Shown piece after piece: positions 46,101 through 54,360 of a DNA stretch of 64,000 bases. The stretch spans positions 54,582 through 118,581 of the forward strand of contig CALYZE010000003.1 in assembly GCA_945607605.1 (NCBI GenBank), in the 5' to 3' direction. The notes beneath the pieces were generated by a model. It saw only the letters and a list, made by a program, of their open reading frames with translations. It made no database searches and had not been told where the DNA came from. How positions within the stretch are numbered: position 1 is the stretch's first letter; each line of letters begins with the position of its first letter. A program made the position numbers and the translations under genes. Source of the stretch: an uncultured Bacteroides sp. (GTDB lineage: Bacteria > Bacteroidota > Bacteroidia > Bacteroidales > Bacteroidaceae).

Positions 46101-46553
46101 TTTTTCACCCGCATGAAGTTTCAATGTTTTGTCATCCAACTCCTTCTGCGATACTACCTTTTCGGCTAATGCATCAGGATAAGTTACAATACATAACCCC
46201 TCTTCTCTTTTTTGCAGGCGGCTTAATACTTCTGTACGGAGTATTTCATTGGCCGCATCTTTCTGTCCATACTTGATGGCACGGCGGAAAGACGACGGGA
46301 AGAACAAAACTTGTTCAGATCCCAACAGTTGCGTCAAGTCGTGGTAAAAATATCCTGCCTCTTCCAAATCACCGAGGATGAAGACAAACGGAAATTCTCT
46401 ACGCTGCACCAAGACAGAGGAAAATAAAGAGGCAGCAGAAGCACATAACCCTTCGCAGTATAAGTGGCGGATTGAAGTATCTTTGAGCAGCCGATTCATC
46501 CCCTCAATATTGGGATGTGTTGTATAGATTTGTTGAAGTTCAGTGATAGTCAT
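43158..46553 (-). CDS. mfd: Transcription-repair coupling factor
   Basis: 1131 residues. The N-terminal UvrB-like module has YVDYVYEPGQYAVRGSIIDV. The RNA polymerase-interacting domain starts FTPGDYVVHTDHGVGRFAGL. The RecG-like translocase has Walker A GDVGFGKTE, the box LLIIDEEQKFGV, TATPIPRT and GRVGRS; a C-terminal autoinhibitory domain follows. It displaces RNA polymerase stalled at DNA lesions and recruits UvrA. Full length. It is divergent from the GT2 gene and ends in a regulator remnant. Confidence 0.97.
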   Translation of the reverse strand: MTITELQQIYTTHPNIEGMNRLLKDTSIRHLYCEGLCASAASLFSSVLVQRREFPFVFILGDLEEAGYFYHDLTQLLGSEQVLFFPSSFRRAIKYGQKDAANEILRTEVLSRLQKREEGLCIVTYPDALAEKVVSQKELDDKTLKLHAGEKVDMNFITEILRNYGFEYVDYVYEPGQYAVRGSIIDVFSFSSEFPFRIDFFGDEVESIRTFEVESQLSKEKKENIVIVPDLSRSLEQGGSGGMVSFLDFLQADTVLSMRDFLWLRERIQTVHDEALTPQAIIARDAEENGAITLEGKLINGGEFTLRALDFRRMEFGNKPTGTPDATITFHTMAQPIFHKNFDLVADSFKEYQGNGYNLYICSDSAKQTDRIKAIFEDRGDDIRFTAVERTLHEGFADTTLRLCIFTDHQLFDRFHKYNLKSEKARSGKVALSLKELNQFTPGDYVVHTDHGVGRFAGLVRIPNGDTTQEVIKLVFQNDDVVFVSIHSLHKVSKYKGKEGEAPRLNKLGTGAWEKLKDRTKTKIKDIARDLIKLYSQRREEKGFQYSPDSFLQRELEASFIYEDTPDQSKSTADVKADMESARPMDRLVCGDVGFGKTEIAVRAAFKAVADNKQVAVLVPTTVLAYQHFHTFKERLKGLPCRVEYLSRARTAAQAKAVIKGLAEGEVNILIGTHRILGKDVKFKDLGLLIIDEEQKFGVSVKEKLRQLKVNVDTLTMTATPIPRTLQFSLMGARDLSVIQTPPPNRYPIQTEVHTFNEEVIADAINFEISRNGQVFFVNNRISNLVELKAMIERRIPDCRVCIGHGQMEPAELEKIILAFVNYDYDVLLATTIIESGIDIPNANTIIINQSQNFGLSDLHQMRGRVGRSNKKAFCYLLAPPLSSLTPEAKRRLQAIENFSDLGSGIHIAMQDLDIRGAGNMLGAEQSGFIADLGYETYQKILTEAVHELKNDEFADLYAEELKADGGVISGEQFVDECQVESDLELLLPANYVTGSSERMLLYRELDSLTLDKDVVAFRARLEDRFGPIPPETEELLRIVPLRRLAARLGVEKVFLKGGRMSLFFVSNPDSPYFQSQAFGRFIAYMMKYTRRCDLREQNNKRSMLVKDVTSVEESVSVLQEVVAMQVEEGA

Positions 46554-46579
46554 GATAGTCTATGGTGATAAATCCGCCA

Positions 46580-46638
46580 CAAAAATACATAAATAATCTT
46601 TTGTTTTGTCTATTAATGATAGAAAAGCGTTACATTTG
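46580..46638. promoter_or_regulatory. Divergent promoters of mfd and the GT2 gene
   Basis: On the minus strand TATTTTTG (plus 46580-46587) lies 27 bp upstream of the mfd ATG. On the plus strand TACATTTG (46631-46638) with TTTG at 46605-46608 (22-bp spacer) serves the GT2 gene. The position of the second box explains why the ATG at 46562 is not used for GT2. Confidence 0.5.
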
Positions 46639-46663
46639 TTCCCAGTTACTATTCCCTACATCC

Positions 46664-47416
46664 ATGCATATGCAAACATCAGACAGCATCGTCATTATCC
46701 CTACTTATAATGAACGGGAGAATATAGAAAATATAATCCGTGCCGTTTTCGACTTGGAACATGGCTTTCATATACTTGTCATTGAAGACGGATCGCCAGA
46801 TGGAACAGCAGCCATCGTCAAGGCTTTGCAGCTAGAATTTCCCGAACGCCTGTTCATGGTAGAACGTAAAGGAAAATTAGGATTGGGAACAGCCTACATC
46901 ACTGGTTTTAAGTGGGCACTAGAACGCAATTACGATTATATTTTCGAGATGGATGCCGACTTCAGTCATAATCCCAAAGATTTACCTCTTCTTTACAAGG
47001 CTTGTGCCGAAGAAGCGGCTGATGTAGCTATTGGTTCACGCTATGTTAGTGGTGTCAACGTAGTAAATTGGCCCATGGGACGGGTTCTAATGTCCTACTT
47101 TGCCTCCAAGTATGTACGTCTCATTACCGGATTGCCTATCCACGATACAACTGCCGGCTTTGTATGTTACCGTCGTCAGGTATTGAAAACGATTGATCTT
47201 GACGGTATTCGTTTTAAGGGATACGCTTTCCAAATAGAGATGAAATTTACTGCTTACAAATGTGGATTCGCTGTCAAGGAAGTACCCGTTATATTTATCA
47301 ACCGTGAGCTGGGTACCTCTAAAATGAACAGCAGTATCTTTGGTGAAGCCGTATTCGGAGTCATTCGTTTAAAATGGAATAGTTGGTTTTATAAATATCC
47401 AAAAGCGCAATACTAA
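46664..47416 (+). CDS. GT2 glycosyltransferase, polyprenol-phosphate mannose synthase (DPM1)-like
   Basis: 250 residues from the ATG MHMQTSDSIVIIPTYNE, downstream of its promoter. GT2 features: IIPTYNERENIENIIRAVF, the nucleotide-binding VIEDGSPDG, the metal DxD-type DADFSHNPKDLP and TTAGFVCYRR. The overall pattern is that of dolichol/polyprenol-phosphate mannosyltransferases that load sugar onto a membrane lipid. It lacks C-terminal transmembrane helices, so it is the soluble catalytic form. It is followed after 83 bp by pyrC in the same orientation. Confidence 0.88.
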   Translation: MHMQTSDSIVIIPTYNERENIENIIRAVFDLEHGFHILVIEDGSPDGTAAIVKALQLEFPERLFMVERKGKLGLGTAYITGFKWALERNYDYIFEMDADFSHNPKDLPLLYKACAEEAADVAIGSRYVSGVNVVNWPMGRVLMSYFASKYVRLITGLPIHDTTAGFVCYRRQVLKTIDLDGIRFKGYAFQIEMKFTAYKCGFAVKEVPVIFINRELGTSKMNSSIFGEAVFGVIRLKWNSWFYKYPKAQY

Positions 47417-47499
47417 TTTCAGGGATAGATTCACGGACTTTATTGTACTCAATAGGTAAAGAAGACTGTTTATCCATTCCTGTTACAAATGATATAAGT

Positions 47500-48843
47500 A
47501 TGAAGAGAACACTGATACATAACGCTACGATTGTCAACGAAGGACAATCAATAAAAGGTTCCGTTGTTATAGAAAACGGACGCATTGCTGAAGTGCTGAC
47601 CAATTGGAAACCTCTCTCCTCTCCCTGCGACGAGACCATCGACGCTACCGGGTGCTATCTGCTGCCGGGCGTTATCGACGATCATGTGCATTTTCGTGAT
47701 CCGGGGCTTACTCATAAAGGAGACATCTTTACGGAGAGTTGCGCAGCTGCAGCAGGAGGTGTCACTTCAATCATGGATATGCCAAACACCAATCCACTGA
47801 CTACTACCTTAGATGCCTTGAATGCAAAGATGGATTTACTCAACAGCAAATGTGTAGTCAATCATTCCTGCTATTTCGGAGCAACCTATAGTAATTATAG
47901 TGAATTCAGCAAACTGGATAAACATCGCACTTGCGGAATAAAGCTTTTTATGGGTTCTAGCACAGGTAATATGTTGGTAGATAAAATAAACAGTTTGCTA
48001 AACATTTTCAATAGCACGGATATGTTAATTGCCACTCATTGCGAAGATCAGAAGATTATCAAAAATAACATCGCTAAGTACAAGGAAAAATATCCTGACG
48101 AAACGGATATACCTGTAAGTAAGCATCCACTTATACGTTCCTCTCTTGCTTGCTATAACTCTTCTAAGTTGGCTGTTAACCTGGCAATGCAATCAGGAGC
48201 CAGGCTGCATATTTTGCACGTATCCACAGAAAGAGAACTGAAACTCTTCAGTGATATTTCTCTCTCGTTGAAAAATATTACAGCAGAAGCTTGTGTAGGT
48301 CATCTACTGTATACTTCGGAAGATTATAAGTCTTTAGGCACCCGCATCAAATGCAACCCGGCCATCAAAAGCAAAAGCAACCGTGCTGCTCTGCGTGCAG
48401 CTGTCAACTCCGGACTCATAGATGTCATTGCTACCGACCATGCCCCGCATCTGCTGAGTGAAAAAGAAGGAGGCGCACTGAAAGCAATGTCCGGCATCCC
48501 AATGATACAATTCTCGCTGATTAGTATGCTGGAATTAGTAGATGAAGGCATCTTCACTTTAGAAACAATTGTGGAAAAAATGTGTCATGCCCCTGCTAAG
48601 ATCTATCGCATCAACGAACGTGGTTATATCCGTGAGGGTTATAAGGCCGACCTTGTTTTGGTACGCCCCAACACACCTTCGGAAGTTACAACCGACAAAG
48701 TATTAAGTAGATGTGGATGGAGTCCTCTGGAAGGGCACACCTTCAACTGGAAAGTAGAAAAGACATTTGCCAACGGTCATCTTATCTATAATGACAATAG
48801 AGTCGATGAAGCTTACCGTGGTGAAGAGTTGAGGTTCAATTAA
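47500..48843 (+). CDS. pyrC: Dihydroorotase
   Basis: 447 residues from the ATG MKRTLIHNATIVNEGQ. Amidohydrolase signatures: DDHVHFRDPGLTHKGD, KLFMGSSTGNMLVD, and ATDHAPHLLSEKEGG with the metal-ligand Asp-His. It is a type-I-like single-chain dihydroorotase and catalyses ring closure of carbamoyl-aspartate in pyrimidine synthesis. Probably read from the same transcript as the GT2 gene upstream; the following gene begins 48 bp later. Confidence 0.93.
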   Translation: MKRTLIHNATIVNEGQSIKGSVVIENGRIAEVLTNWKPLSSPCDETIDATGCYLLPGVIDDHVHFRDPGLTHKGDIFTESCAAAAGGVTSIMDMPNTNPLTTTLDALNAKMDLLNSKCVVNHSCYFGATYSNYSEFSKLDKHRTCGIKLFMGSSTGNMLVDKINSLLNIFNSTDMLIATHCEDQKIIKNNIAKYKEKYPDETDIPVSKHPLIRSSLACYNSSKLAVNLAMQSGARLHILHVSTERELKLFSDISLSLKNITAEACVGHLLYTSEDYKSLGTRIKCNPAIKSKSNRAALRAAVNSGLIDVIATDHAPHLLSEKEGGALKAMSGIPMIQFSLISMLELVDEGIFTLETIVEKMCHAPAKIYRINERGYIREGYKADLVLVRPNTPSEVTTDKVLSRCGWSPLEGHTFNWKVEKTFANGHLIYNDNRVDEAYRGEELRFN

Positions 48844-48891
48844 AACAACCAACTGATAAAAAGCTGAATTCAATTAAGCGATCAATTAACA

Positions 48892-49812
48892 ATGAGTGAA
48901 ATGACCTCTGCATTGCCTCATGCTATACTCTCATATCATGTACATGAGGTAGCTCCTTATATCAACTGGATTTACTTTTTCCACGCATGGGGATTTCAAC
49001 CCCGCTTTGCAGCTATTGCCAATATCCATGACTGCAATGCTTGCCGCACTTCCTGGCTAGGAACCTTCTCCGAAGAAGAACGTCCAAAAGCTATAGAAGC
49101 CATGCAACTATTAGAAGAAGCAAACAAGGTGCTCAATCAATTAGATGAAGATATCATCATTCAATGTATATTCAAACTTTGTCGAGCAAATTCAGAGGGC
49201 GATAATCTGATTATAGAAGATACTATCTTTCCTCTACTTCGCCAACAGACCCCTCATCCTAACGGAAGTCCTTTCTTGTGCTTAAGTGACTTTGTGCGTC
49301 CACTTTCGTCAGGCATCCCTGATATGGTTGGACTTTTCGCCTCCTCCATGAGTGCAGAAATTGAAGCTCATTACAAGAGTGACCCTTACAAACATATACT
49401 TGTACAATCCTTGAGTGACCGTCTGGCCGAAGCTGCAACCGAAAAGATGCATGAGTATGTGCGTAAAGAAGCTTGGGGATACGCTCCCGACGAAGCATTG
49501 TCTATTCCGGATTTGCTGATAGAGAAATATCAAGGCATCCGTCCCGCCGTGGGTTATCCCTCTTTGCCGGATCAATCTGTTAACTTTTTGCTGGATGCTC
49601 TACTTGATATGAAACAGATAGGCATTACTTTAACAGAAAATGGAGCTATGCACCCTCATGCTTCCGTTTGTGGTATGATATTAGCCCACCCTGCGTCACG
49701 CTACTTCGCAGTTGGGAAAATAGGAGAAGACCAACTGAAAGATTATGCTCAACGCCGAGGAATGCCTGTTGATGTATTGCGAAAATTCTTAGCTGCAAAC
49801 TTACCTAAATAG
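48892..49812 (+). CDS. Stand-alone methionine synthase (MetH) reactivation-domain protein
   Basis: 306 residues. The N-terminus (VHEVAPYINWIYFFHAWGF) matches the opening of the MetH activation domain. The C-terminal half has GIRPAVGYPSLPDQS, the S-adenosylmethionine-binding region, then LTENGAMHPHASVCGMILAH and DYAQRRGMPVDVL, both hallmarks of the same domain. The catalytic, homocysteine-binding and cobalamin domains are absent, so it is a separate polypeptide likely supporting reductive methylation of B12-dependent methionine synthase encoded elsewhere. No such enzyme is in this window. Co-orientation with pyrC may be incidental. Confidence 0.82.
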   Translation: MSEMTSALPHAILSYHVHEVAPYINWIYFFHAWGFQPRFAAIANIHDCNACRTSWLGTFSEEERPKAIEAMQLLEEANKVLNQLDEDIIIQCIFKLCRANSEGDNLIIEDTIFPLLRQQTPHPNGSPFLCLSDFVRPLSSGIPDMVGLFASSMSAEIEAHYKSDPYKHILVQSLSDRLAEAATEKMHEYVRKEAWGYAPDEALSIPDLLIEKYQGIRPAVGYPSLPDQSVNFLLDALLDMKQIGITLTENGAMHPHASVCGMILAHPASRYFAVGKIGEDQLKDYAQRRGMPVDVLRKFLAANLPK

Positions 49813-49967
49813 AATGTATCAGAATGTAGAGTTTACTTCAACTTCTACATCATAAAATCGCAAAACCATTCTCACTTATTATTTTCTAATTTTACAATCG
49901 GAATAGTGATTTTTCTGTCTGCCGTGCGACTAACAGAACAAAGCAATTCGAAAGAAGCCCAAAAAAA

Positions 49968-50453
49968 ATGGAAAATGCCGAGCAAGAGTTCGTGTCCGTG
50001 ATACGGGAGTATGAACGTGTGATATACAAAGTGTGCTACTTGTACACCACACCCAATGCGACCCTCAATGATTTGTATCAGGAAGTGGTTCTCAATCTGT
50101 GGAAAGCATTTCCTAAATTTCGTCGAGAGTGTAAAATTTCTACCTGGATATACCGTATTGCTCTGAACACTTGCATCAGTTTCATCCGGAAAGAAAAGAA
50201 GATTCCCGAAATTGTATCTCTTACCCAAGAGGCAGACCGTACAGAAGAATCAGATGAAACTCAGGCTATGCTACAACAACTCTACCGGATGATAAATCGC
50301 TTAGGACAACTGGAAAAGTCTATCATCCTGCTTTATCTGGAAGAGAAAAGTTATGAAGAAATTTCTGAAATTACCGGATTGACCGTGACCAATGTTGCCA
50401 CCAAGCTCAGCCGCATCAAAGACAAACTAAGAAAAATGAATAAGGAGGAATAA
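49968..50453 (+). CDS. ECF-type RNA polymerase sigma factor
   Basis: 161 residues: sigma region 2 (about 10-80, including YQEVVLNLWKAFPKFRRE and STWIYRIALN) and region 4 (about 105-158, ILLYLEEKSYEEISEITGL with the HTH TVTNVATKLSRIKDKLR). It would redirect RNA polymerase to a specific promoter set. It is followed 3 bp later by a predicted membrane protein with no FecR-type anti-sigma signature. Confidence 0.92.
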   Translation: MENAEQEFVSVIREYERVIYKVCYLYTTPNATLNDLYQEVVLNLWKAFPKFRRECKISTWIYRIALNTCISFIRKEKKIPEIVSLTQEADRTEESDETQAMLQQLYRMINRLGQLEKSIILLYLEEKSYEEISEITGLTVTNVATKLSRIKDKLRKMNKEE

Positions 50454-50456
50454 CAT

Positions 50457-51083
50457 ATGGAACTGGATGAACTCAAAAAATCATGGAATACGCTGGACAA
50501 ACAGTTGCAGAAAGAACCTATTGCCAACGAAGAACAAATTGCAAAACTGATTGCCGATTACAAAACAAATACGCACAAAAGTCAGGGACGCCTAGTGGTC
50601 ATACAGCGTTTTTCCATTGGCATTGGTACAATAGGATTGATTCTACTGCTATTGATCAAACTGTTGATGCCCTATTTGGGATTCAGTGCACATATTCAAA
50701 GTAAAATGGCCGTATTTTTGGCGTTCATTGCTATCAGCATTGTTGTAGGTATGTGGTGGGATTGGAAAACTTACCGTTGGAACAAAAACACTCGCATTGA
50801 CGAGATGAGTGTATCTGAAGTTAGCTGTCGCATGACCACTCTCCGCCAATGGACTAAATATGAGGTTATCGCTATTTCTATTTGGATTGTACTTTTCAAC
50901 ATACTCAACTATTGGGTAATGGGATATCACCTTGAACCAGCCAAGTTGCAGGCCATTCTCATCACCTTTTTTGTCTCATTTGACGCACTAATCATTTATA
51001 TTCTCTATAAAAAGATTATTTACAGACATCTCAACAATATTAAAAAGAACATTGAAGAATTAAAAGATATATGCACCGAATAA
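50457..51083 (+). CDS. Predicted four-helix membrane protein after ECF sigma gene
   Basis: 208 residues. An N-terminal cytoplasmic region of about 50 residues (KKSWNTLDKQLQKE) is followed by predicted membrane helices near 52-74, 82-102, 137-156 and 167-187, and a charged tail. It sits 3 bp after the sigma gene and overlaps the next gene by 13 bp, so it is very probably part of the same operon. An anti-sigma or sensor role fits the position and the cytoplasmic N-terminus, but no zinc (ZAS) or FecR motif is visible; function is unknown. Confidence 0.75.
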   Translation: MELDELKKSWNTLDKQLQKEPIANEEQIAKLIADYKTNTHKSQGRLVVIQRFSIGIGTIGLILLLLIKLLMPYLGFSAHIQSKMAVFLAFIAISIVVGMWWDWKTYRWNKNTRIDEMSVSEVSCRMTTLRQWTKYEVIAISIWIVLFNILNYWVMGYHLEPAKLQAILITFFVSFDALIIYILYKKIIYRHLNNIKKNIEELKDICTE

Positions 51084-52237
51084 CTCTAATTATTACCCTG
51101 TTTCTTCTAATTCCCGATATATATATTTACTTTGTATATATTGTACAGAAAACCAACAACAAATTTGTACGCTACGCTTATTGGCTACCAACTTTCTTAT
51201 TGGCCGCAGTCTATCTCTATTTGATATATCTCACAGGGGATAATGTCATGTCGAATCACACGCAGGCCATAGGTAAGCTTGCCATTGGGATCATGCTCTT
51301 TGCATTTCCTAAAACAATCTTCATGCTATGCTCGTGCATAGGCGTATGCATACATTTCGTCCTGCACCGTTGCCCTCGCAGCCCGTTTACAGGATTCGGA
51401 TTGATAGTAAGTATAATAAGCTTCTTTAATATCCTATACGGAGCTCTCATAGGGATTACCCGCTTTGAGGTAAAAGAAACGGAATACCATTCTGCCGATA
51501 TTCCTAAAGGTTTTGATGGTTATCGTATTGTTCAGATTTCCGACATACATATAGGCAGTTGGCAAGATAACCCCGAACCCATCAAACGCATGGTTGAGAT
51601 GGTGAATGCCCAAAAACCTAATCTTATTGTTTTCACTGGAGACTTAGTGAATCAAAAAGGTTATGAGATAGATGGTTTTCAAGATATATTATCACAACTA
51701 CATGCTCCGGATGGTGTATATTCTATTTTAGGTAATCATGACTATGGGACCTATTACCACTGGAAAAACCAGAAGGCAGAAATAGCCAACTTAGACTATT
51801 TGATTCGCCAGCAAAAAGCAATGGGGTGGAAGTTACTAAATAACGAGCATGACATTCTTCATCACAAGGGTGACAGCATTGCTCTTATCGGAGTGGAGAA
51901 TGATGGTGAACCTCCATTCTCACAATTTTCCGACCTGTCACGCGCCATGCAAGGCACAGACGGTATGTTTCAAATACTACTCAGCCATAATCCGACTCAT
52001 TGGAGACGTGAGATATTGCCCCAATCAACAATTTCATTAATGCTTGCAGGTCACACTCATGCTATGCAAGGAATTTTATTCGGTCATTCGCTTGCAGAAT
52101 TAATCTATCCAGAATGGAGAGGAATGTATTATGAAGGTAACCGTGCATTGTATGTAAACATAGGAATCGGTTATGTGGGCTTACCCTTCCGCTTTGGGGC
52201 ATGGCCTGAAATTACGGTGCTTACTTTGCGCAAATAA
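51071..52237 (+). CDS. Membrane-bound calcineurin-like metallophosphoesterase
   Basis: 388 residues. Several hydrophobic helices in the first 130 residues anchor a phosphoesterase domain with all metal-site blocks in order: SDIHIGSW, TGDLVN, GNHDYG, LSHNPTHW and LAGHTHAMQG. The family is similar to YaeI-type enzymes, which act on phospholipid-linked substrates such as UDP-diacylglucosamine. The gene overlaps the preceding membrane protein by 13 bp, completing a sigma/membrane/phosphoesterase operon; an envelope-lipid response is a possible theme. Confidence 0.9.
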   Translation: MHRITLIITLFLLIPDIYIYFVYIVQKTNNKFVRYAYWLPTFLLAAVYLYLIYLTGDNVMSNHTQAIGKLAIGIMLFAFPKTIFMLCSCIGVCIHFVLHRCPRSPFTGFGLIVSIISFFNILYGALIGITRFEVKETEYHSADIPKGFDGYRIVQISDIHIGSWQDNPEPIKRMVEMVNAQKPNLIVFTGDLVNQKGYEIDGFQDILSQLHAPDGVYSILGNHDYGTYYHWKNQKAEIANLDYLIRQQKAMGWKLLNNEHDILHHKGDSIALIGVENDGEPPFSQFSDLSRAMQGTDGMFQILLSHNPTHWRREILPQSTISLMLAGHTHAMQGILFGHSLAELIYPEWRGMYYEGNRALYVNIGIGYVGLPFRFGAWPEITVLTLRK

Positions 52238-52301
52238 TATACAAAGTACGCTATAACTAGAGATAGAGAAAATACATATCTTTAATCCGATGAATATTGT
52301 T

Positions 52302-52309
52302 TATCTTTG
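52302..52309 (+). promoter_or_regulatory. -7 box for the PlsC gene
   Basis: TATCTTTG at 52302-52309 lies 22 bp before the ATG at 52332, which argues that the in-frame ATG at 52290 is upstream of transcription and not used. Confidence 0.6.
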
Positions 52310-52331
52310 CGATAATAAAAATCTAACATCC

Positions 52332-53090
52332 ATGAAGATTCTCTATACTATTTATCTGATTTGCCTGGCACTACCCATTTTATTGGTGTTAACTATCCTC
52401 ACTGCATTAGTCACCATTATCGGTTCTCTACTTGGCGGTGCGCATATCTGGGGATATTATCCTGGCAAAATTTGGTCACAGCTTATTTGTTATCTTCTGC
52501 TTATACCGGTAAAAGTAAAAGGTAGAGAAAAATTACATAGACGTACCTCATACGTATTTGTTCCCAATCACCAAGGATCTTTCGACATCTTCCTAATCTA
52601 TGGTTTTTTAGGACGCAACTTTAAATGGATGATGAAGAAGAGTTTACGAAAAATCCCATTCGTGGGAAAAGCCTGCGAAAGTGCCGGGCATATATTCGTA
52701 GATCGTTCCAGCCCCAAAAAGGTATTGGCAAGTATGCGCCAAGCAGAATCTTCTTTGAAAAACGGAGTATCTTTGGTTGTCTTTCCCGAAGGCGCAAGAA
52801 CCTTCACCGGACATATGGGATATTTTAAAAGAGGCGCTTTTCAATTGGCCGATGAATTGCAATTAGAGGTAGTACCCGTCACGATCGACGGTTCATTCGA
52901 GATTCTGCCACGAACAGGTAAATGGATACACCGCCATCGCATGATACTAACCATCCACGATCCGCTTCCTCCTCAAGGACACGGAGCCGAAAACATTAAA
53001 GCAAGTATGACAGCATCCTATCAAGCAGTTGAAAGTGCGTTACCTGAAAAATATAAGGGAATGGTTAGAAACGAAGATCAAGACCGATAG
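52332..53090 (+). CDS. 1-acyl-sn-glycerol-3-phosphate acyltransferase (PlsC family)
   Basis: 252 residues from MKILYTIYLICLALPI. Two N-terminal hydrophobic segments precede the acyltransferase motif NHQGSFDIF (H-x4-D), a basic stretch with DRSSPKK, and FPEGARTFTG (motif III). This matches lysophosphatidate acyltransferase, which adds the second acyl chain in phosphatidic acid synthesis at the membrane. Its stop lies 6 bp from the stop of the converging lipoprotein gene. Confidence 0.92.
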   Translation: MKILYTIYLICLALPILLVLTILTALVTIIGSLLGGAHIWGYYPGKIWSQLICYLLLIPVKVKGREKLHRRTSYVFVPNHQGSFDIFLIYGFLGRNFKWMMKKSLRKIPFVGKACESAGHIFVDRSSPKKVLASMRQAESSLKNGVSLVVFPEGARTFTGHMGYFKRGAFQLADELQLEVVPVTIDGSFEILPRTGKWIHRHRMILTIHDPLPPQGHGAENIKASMTASYQAVESALPEKYKGMVRNEDQDR

Positions 53091-53096
53091 ATATAG

Positions 53097-53846
53097 CTAA
53101 TTTTGCGATGTATTCAAAGCATTCTCTCCGAGGCGCTGATGTTCTTCAAGCAATTTCATGTTTTCTTTAGCTTTAAAAAGGAAATCTTTCACCATCGGTC
53201 TATCCTTAAACGTCATGGGGGCAGTTCTCATAATATCCTCAATTTGTGGAGTCATTATTGGATAAGGGAGAGCACTGCACATAATCATAAAAACGCTAGG
53301 TCCTAAAACGTTTTCAAAATTATCGGTAATGAACTGTTTGACGTAATCATTCATTTCTTTTATCAATTTCTCACCCTCCTGTTGTAGTTCTGCGTGTACA
53401 TCCTCCAAATTAGCACCATCGAGCACCATACGAGCTTCTTTTCGTTCCAATTCTTCAATTTTCACTTCCATGGCATTCCGTTTATCAATAAACTCGTAAA
53501 GCTTGTCATTAAGGGGAGTCCCTTTCGCTAATAATTGAGTATTGGAGATGGAAACTTCTATTTTTCCGTTTTCAAGAACTAAAGGCATAATACCTACTTG
53601 GTCCATGTAAAGTGTCACCATCATCACAGAATCGGCCTGACCATCCATTTTAAAAAGGCCATGAATCACTTCTGCCGAATCAACAGCCACCCATTCTCCA
53701 TCCTGAAGTGTTTTAAGAAACAACATCTTTCCGTCAAGGCTGGTTACCGAAGAGCTACCCTCTATTTTATACTTACGACTGCAAGAGGTTACTAACATTG
53801 CTAAGAGCAAAAAAGGCAAAATACGGCTCACACTCATTCTAATCAT
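53097..53846 (-). CDS. DUF4369-type lipoprotein
   Basis: 249 residues with a lipoprotein signal (ILPFLLLAMLVTSC, lipobox Cys22) and a DUF4369-like domain in the first half (KIEGSSSVTSLDGKMLFLKT and the strand-rich region after it). A long helical segment (about 110-180, IDKRNAMEVKIEELERKEAR) follows. Unlike many members, it has no C-terminal thioredoxin-like domain. Probably an envelope lipoprotein of unknown role; the precise start (Met1 or Met4) is undecided. Confidence 0.75.
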   Translation of the reverse strand: MIRMSVSRILPFLLLAMLVTSCSRKYKIEGSSSVTSLDGKMLFLKTLQDGEWVAVDSAEVIHGLFKMDGQADSVMMVTLYMDQVGIMPLVLENGKIEVSISNTQLLAKGTPLNDKLYEFIDKRNAMEVKIEELERKEARMVLDGANLEDVHAELQQEGEKLIKEMNDYVKQFITDNFENVLGPSVFMIMCSALPYPIMTPQIEDIMRTAPMTFKDRPMVKDFLFKAKENMKLLEEHQRLGENALNTSQN

Positions 53847-53875
53847 GCAGGAAACGATTTATGTATTACACGCAG

Positions 53876-53883
53876 CAAAGGTA
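53876..53883 (-). promoter_or_regulatory. -7 box for the DUF4369 gene
   Basis: CAAAGGTA on the plus strand reads TACCTTTG on the minus strand, 30 bp upstream of the ATG at 53846. Confidence 0.5.
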
Positions 53884-53936
53884 TTAATATTCCTTATAAA
53901 CCAGATAGAAAGAAAGGATTTTTCATTTGGTTTACG

Positions 53937-53944
53937 TATTTTTG
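53937..53944 (+). promoter_or_regulatory. -7 box before the maturase pseudogene
   Basis: TATTTTTG at 53937-53944 lies 36 bp before the ATG at 53980, so the broken gene may still be transcribed and carry the downstream peptidase on the same RNA. Confidence 0.5.
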
Positions 53945-53979
53945 CACAATTACAATTCATAAAAATAGAAATAATATAC

Positions 53980-54334
53980 ATGTCAACCTATGCTCCTTTT
54001 GCTAAACCTCTCTATGTAATGCTGAAGCCTATGGGGGCTGTATGCAACCTGGCATGCGATTATTGCTATTACTTAGAGAAAGCCAAACTATACAAAGAAA
54101 ATCCTAAGCACGTAATGAGTGAGGAGCTTTTGGAGAAGTTCATCGAAGAATACATAAATTCACAAACTATGCCACAGGTACTCTTTACCTGGCACGGCGG
54201 AGAAACCTTGATGCGCCGGCTATTACAAATTCTTCAAACACGTAGCTCCTTATATGGATTTCATGAAAAATGAGTTGATCAACCAACGGGCACCAGCCAA
54301 TATCATGAAAGCTATTGACACATTAAAAAATTAG
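53980..54334 (+). pseudogene. Anaerobic sulfatase-maturating radical SAM enzyme, internal deletion
   Basis: The N-terminal frame encodes MSTYAPFAKPLYVMLKPMGA and the radical SAM cluster CNLACDYC, through LFTWHGGETLMR, then shifts out of frame and stops at 54271-54273. From 54218 another frame encodes GYYKFFKHVAPYMDFMKNEL followed by INQRAPANIM to a stop at 54332-54334, which is the usual C-terminus of these enzymes. The intact family is about 400 residues, so roughly 280 codons are missing at the junction. Such enzymes convert a Cys/Ser of sulfatases to formylglycine; this copy cannot. Confidence 0.85.
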
Positions 54335-54360
54335 TAATTAGTAATTAATATTTAATAGAA

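Noticed and set aside
54213-54334. Single-base frameshift as the only defect in the maturase gene
   Set aside because: The protein between the HGGETLMR and GYYKFF segments, including the auxiliary cluster cysteines expected in the family, is absent, so a deletion is required.
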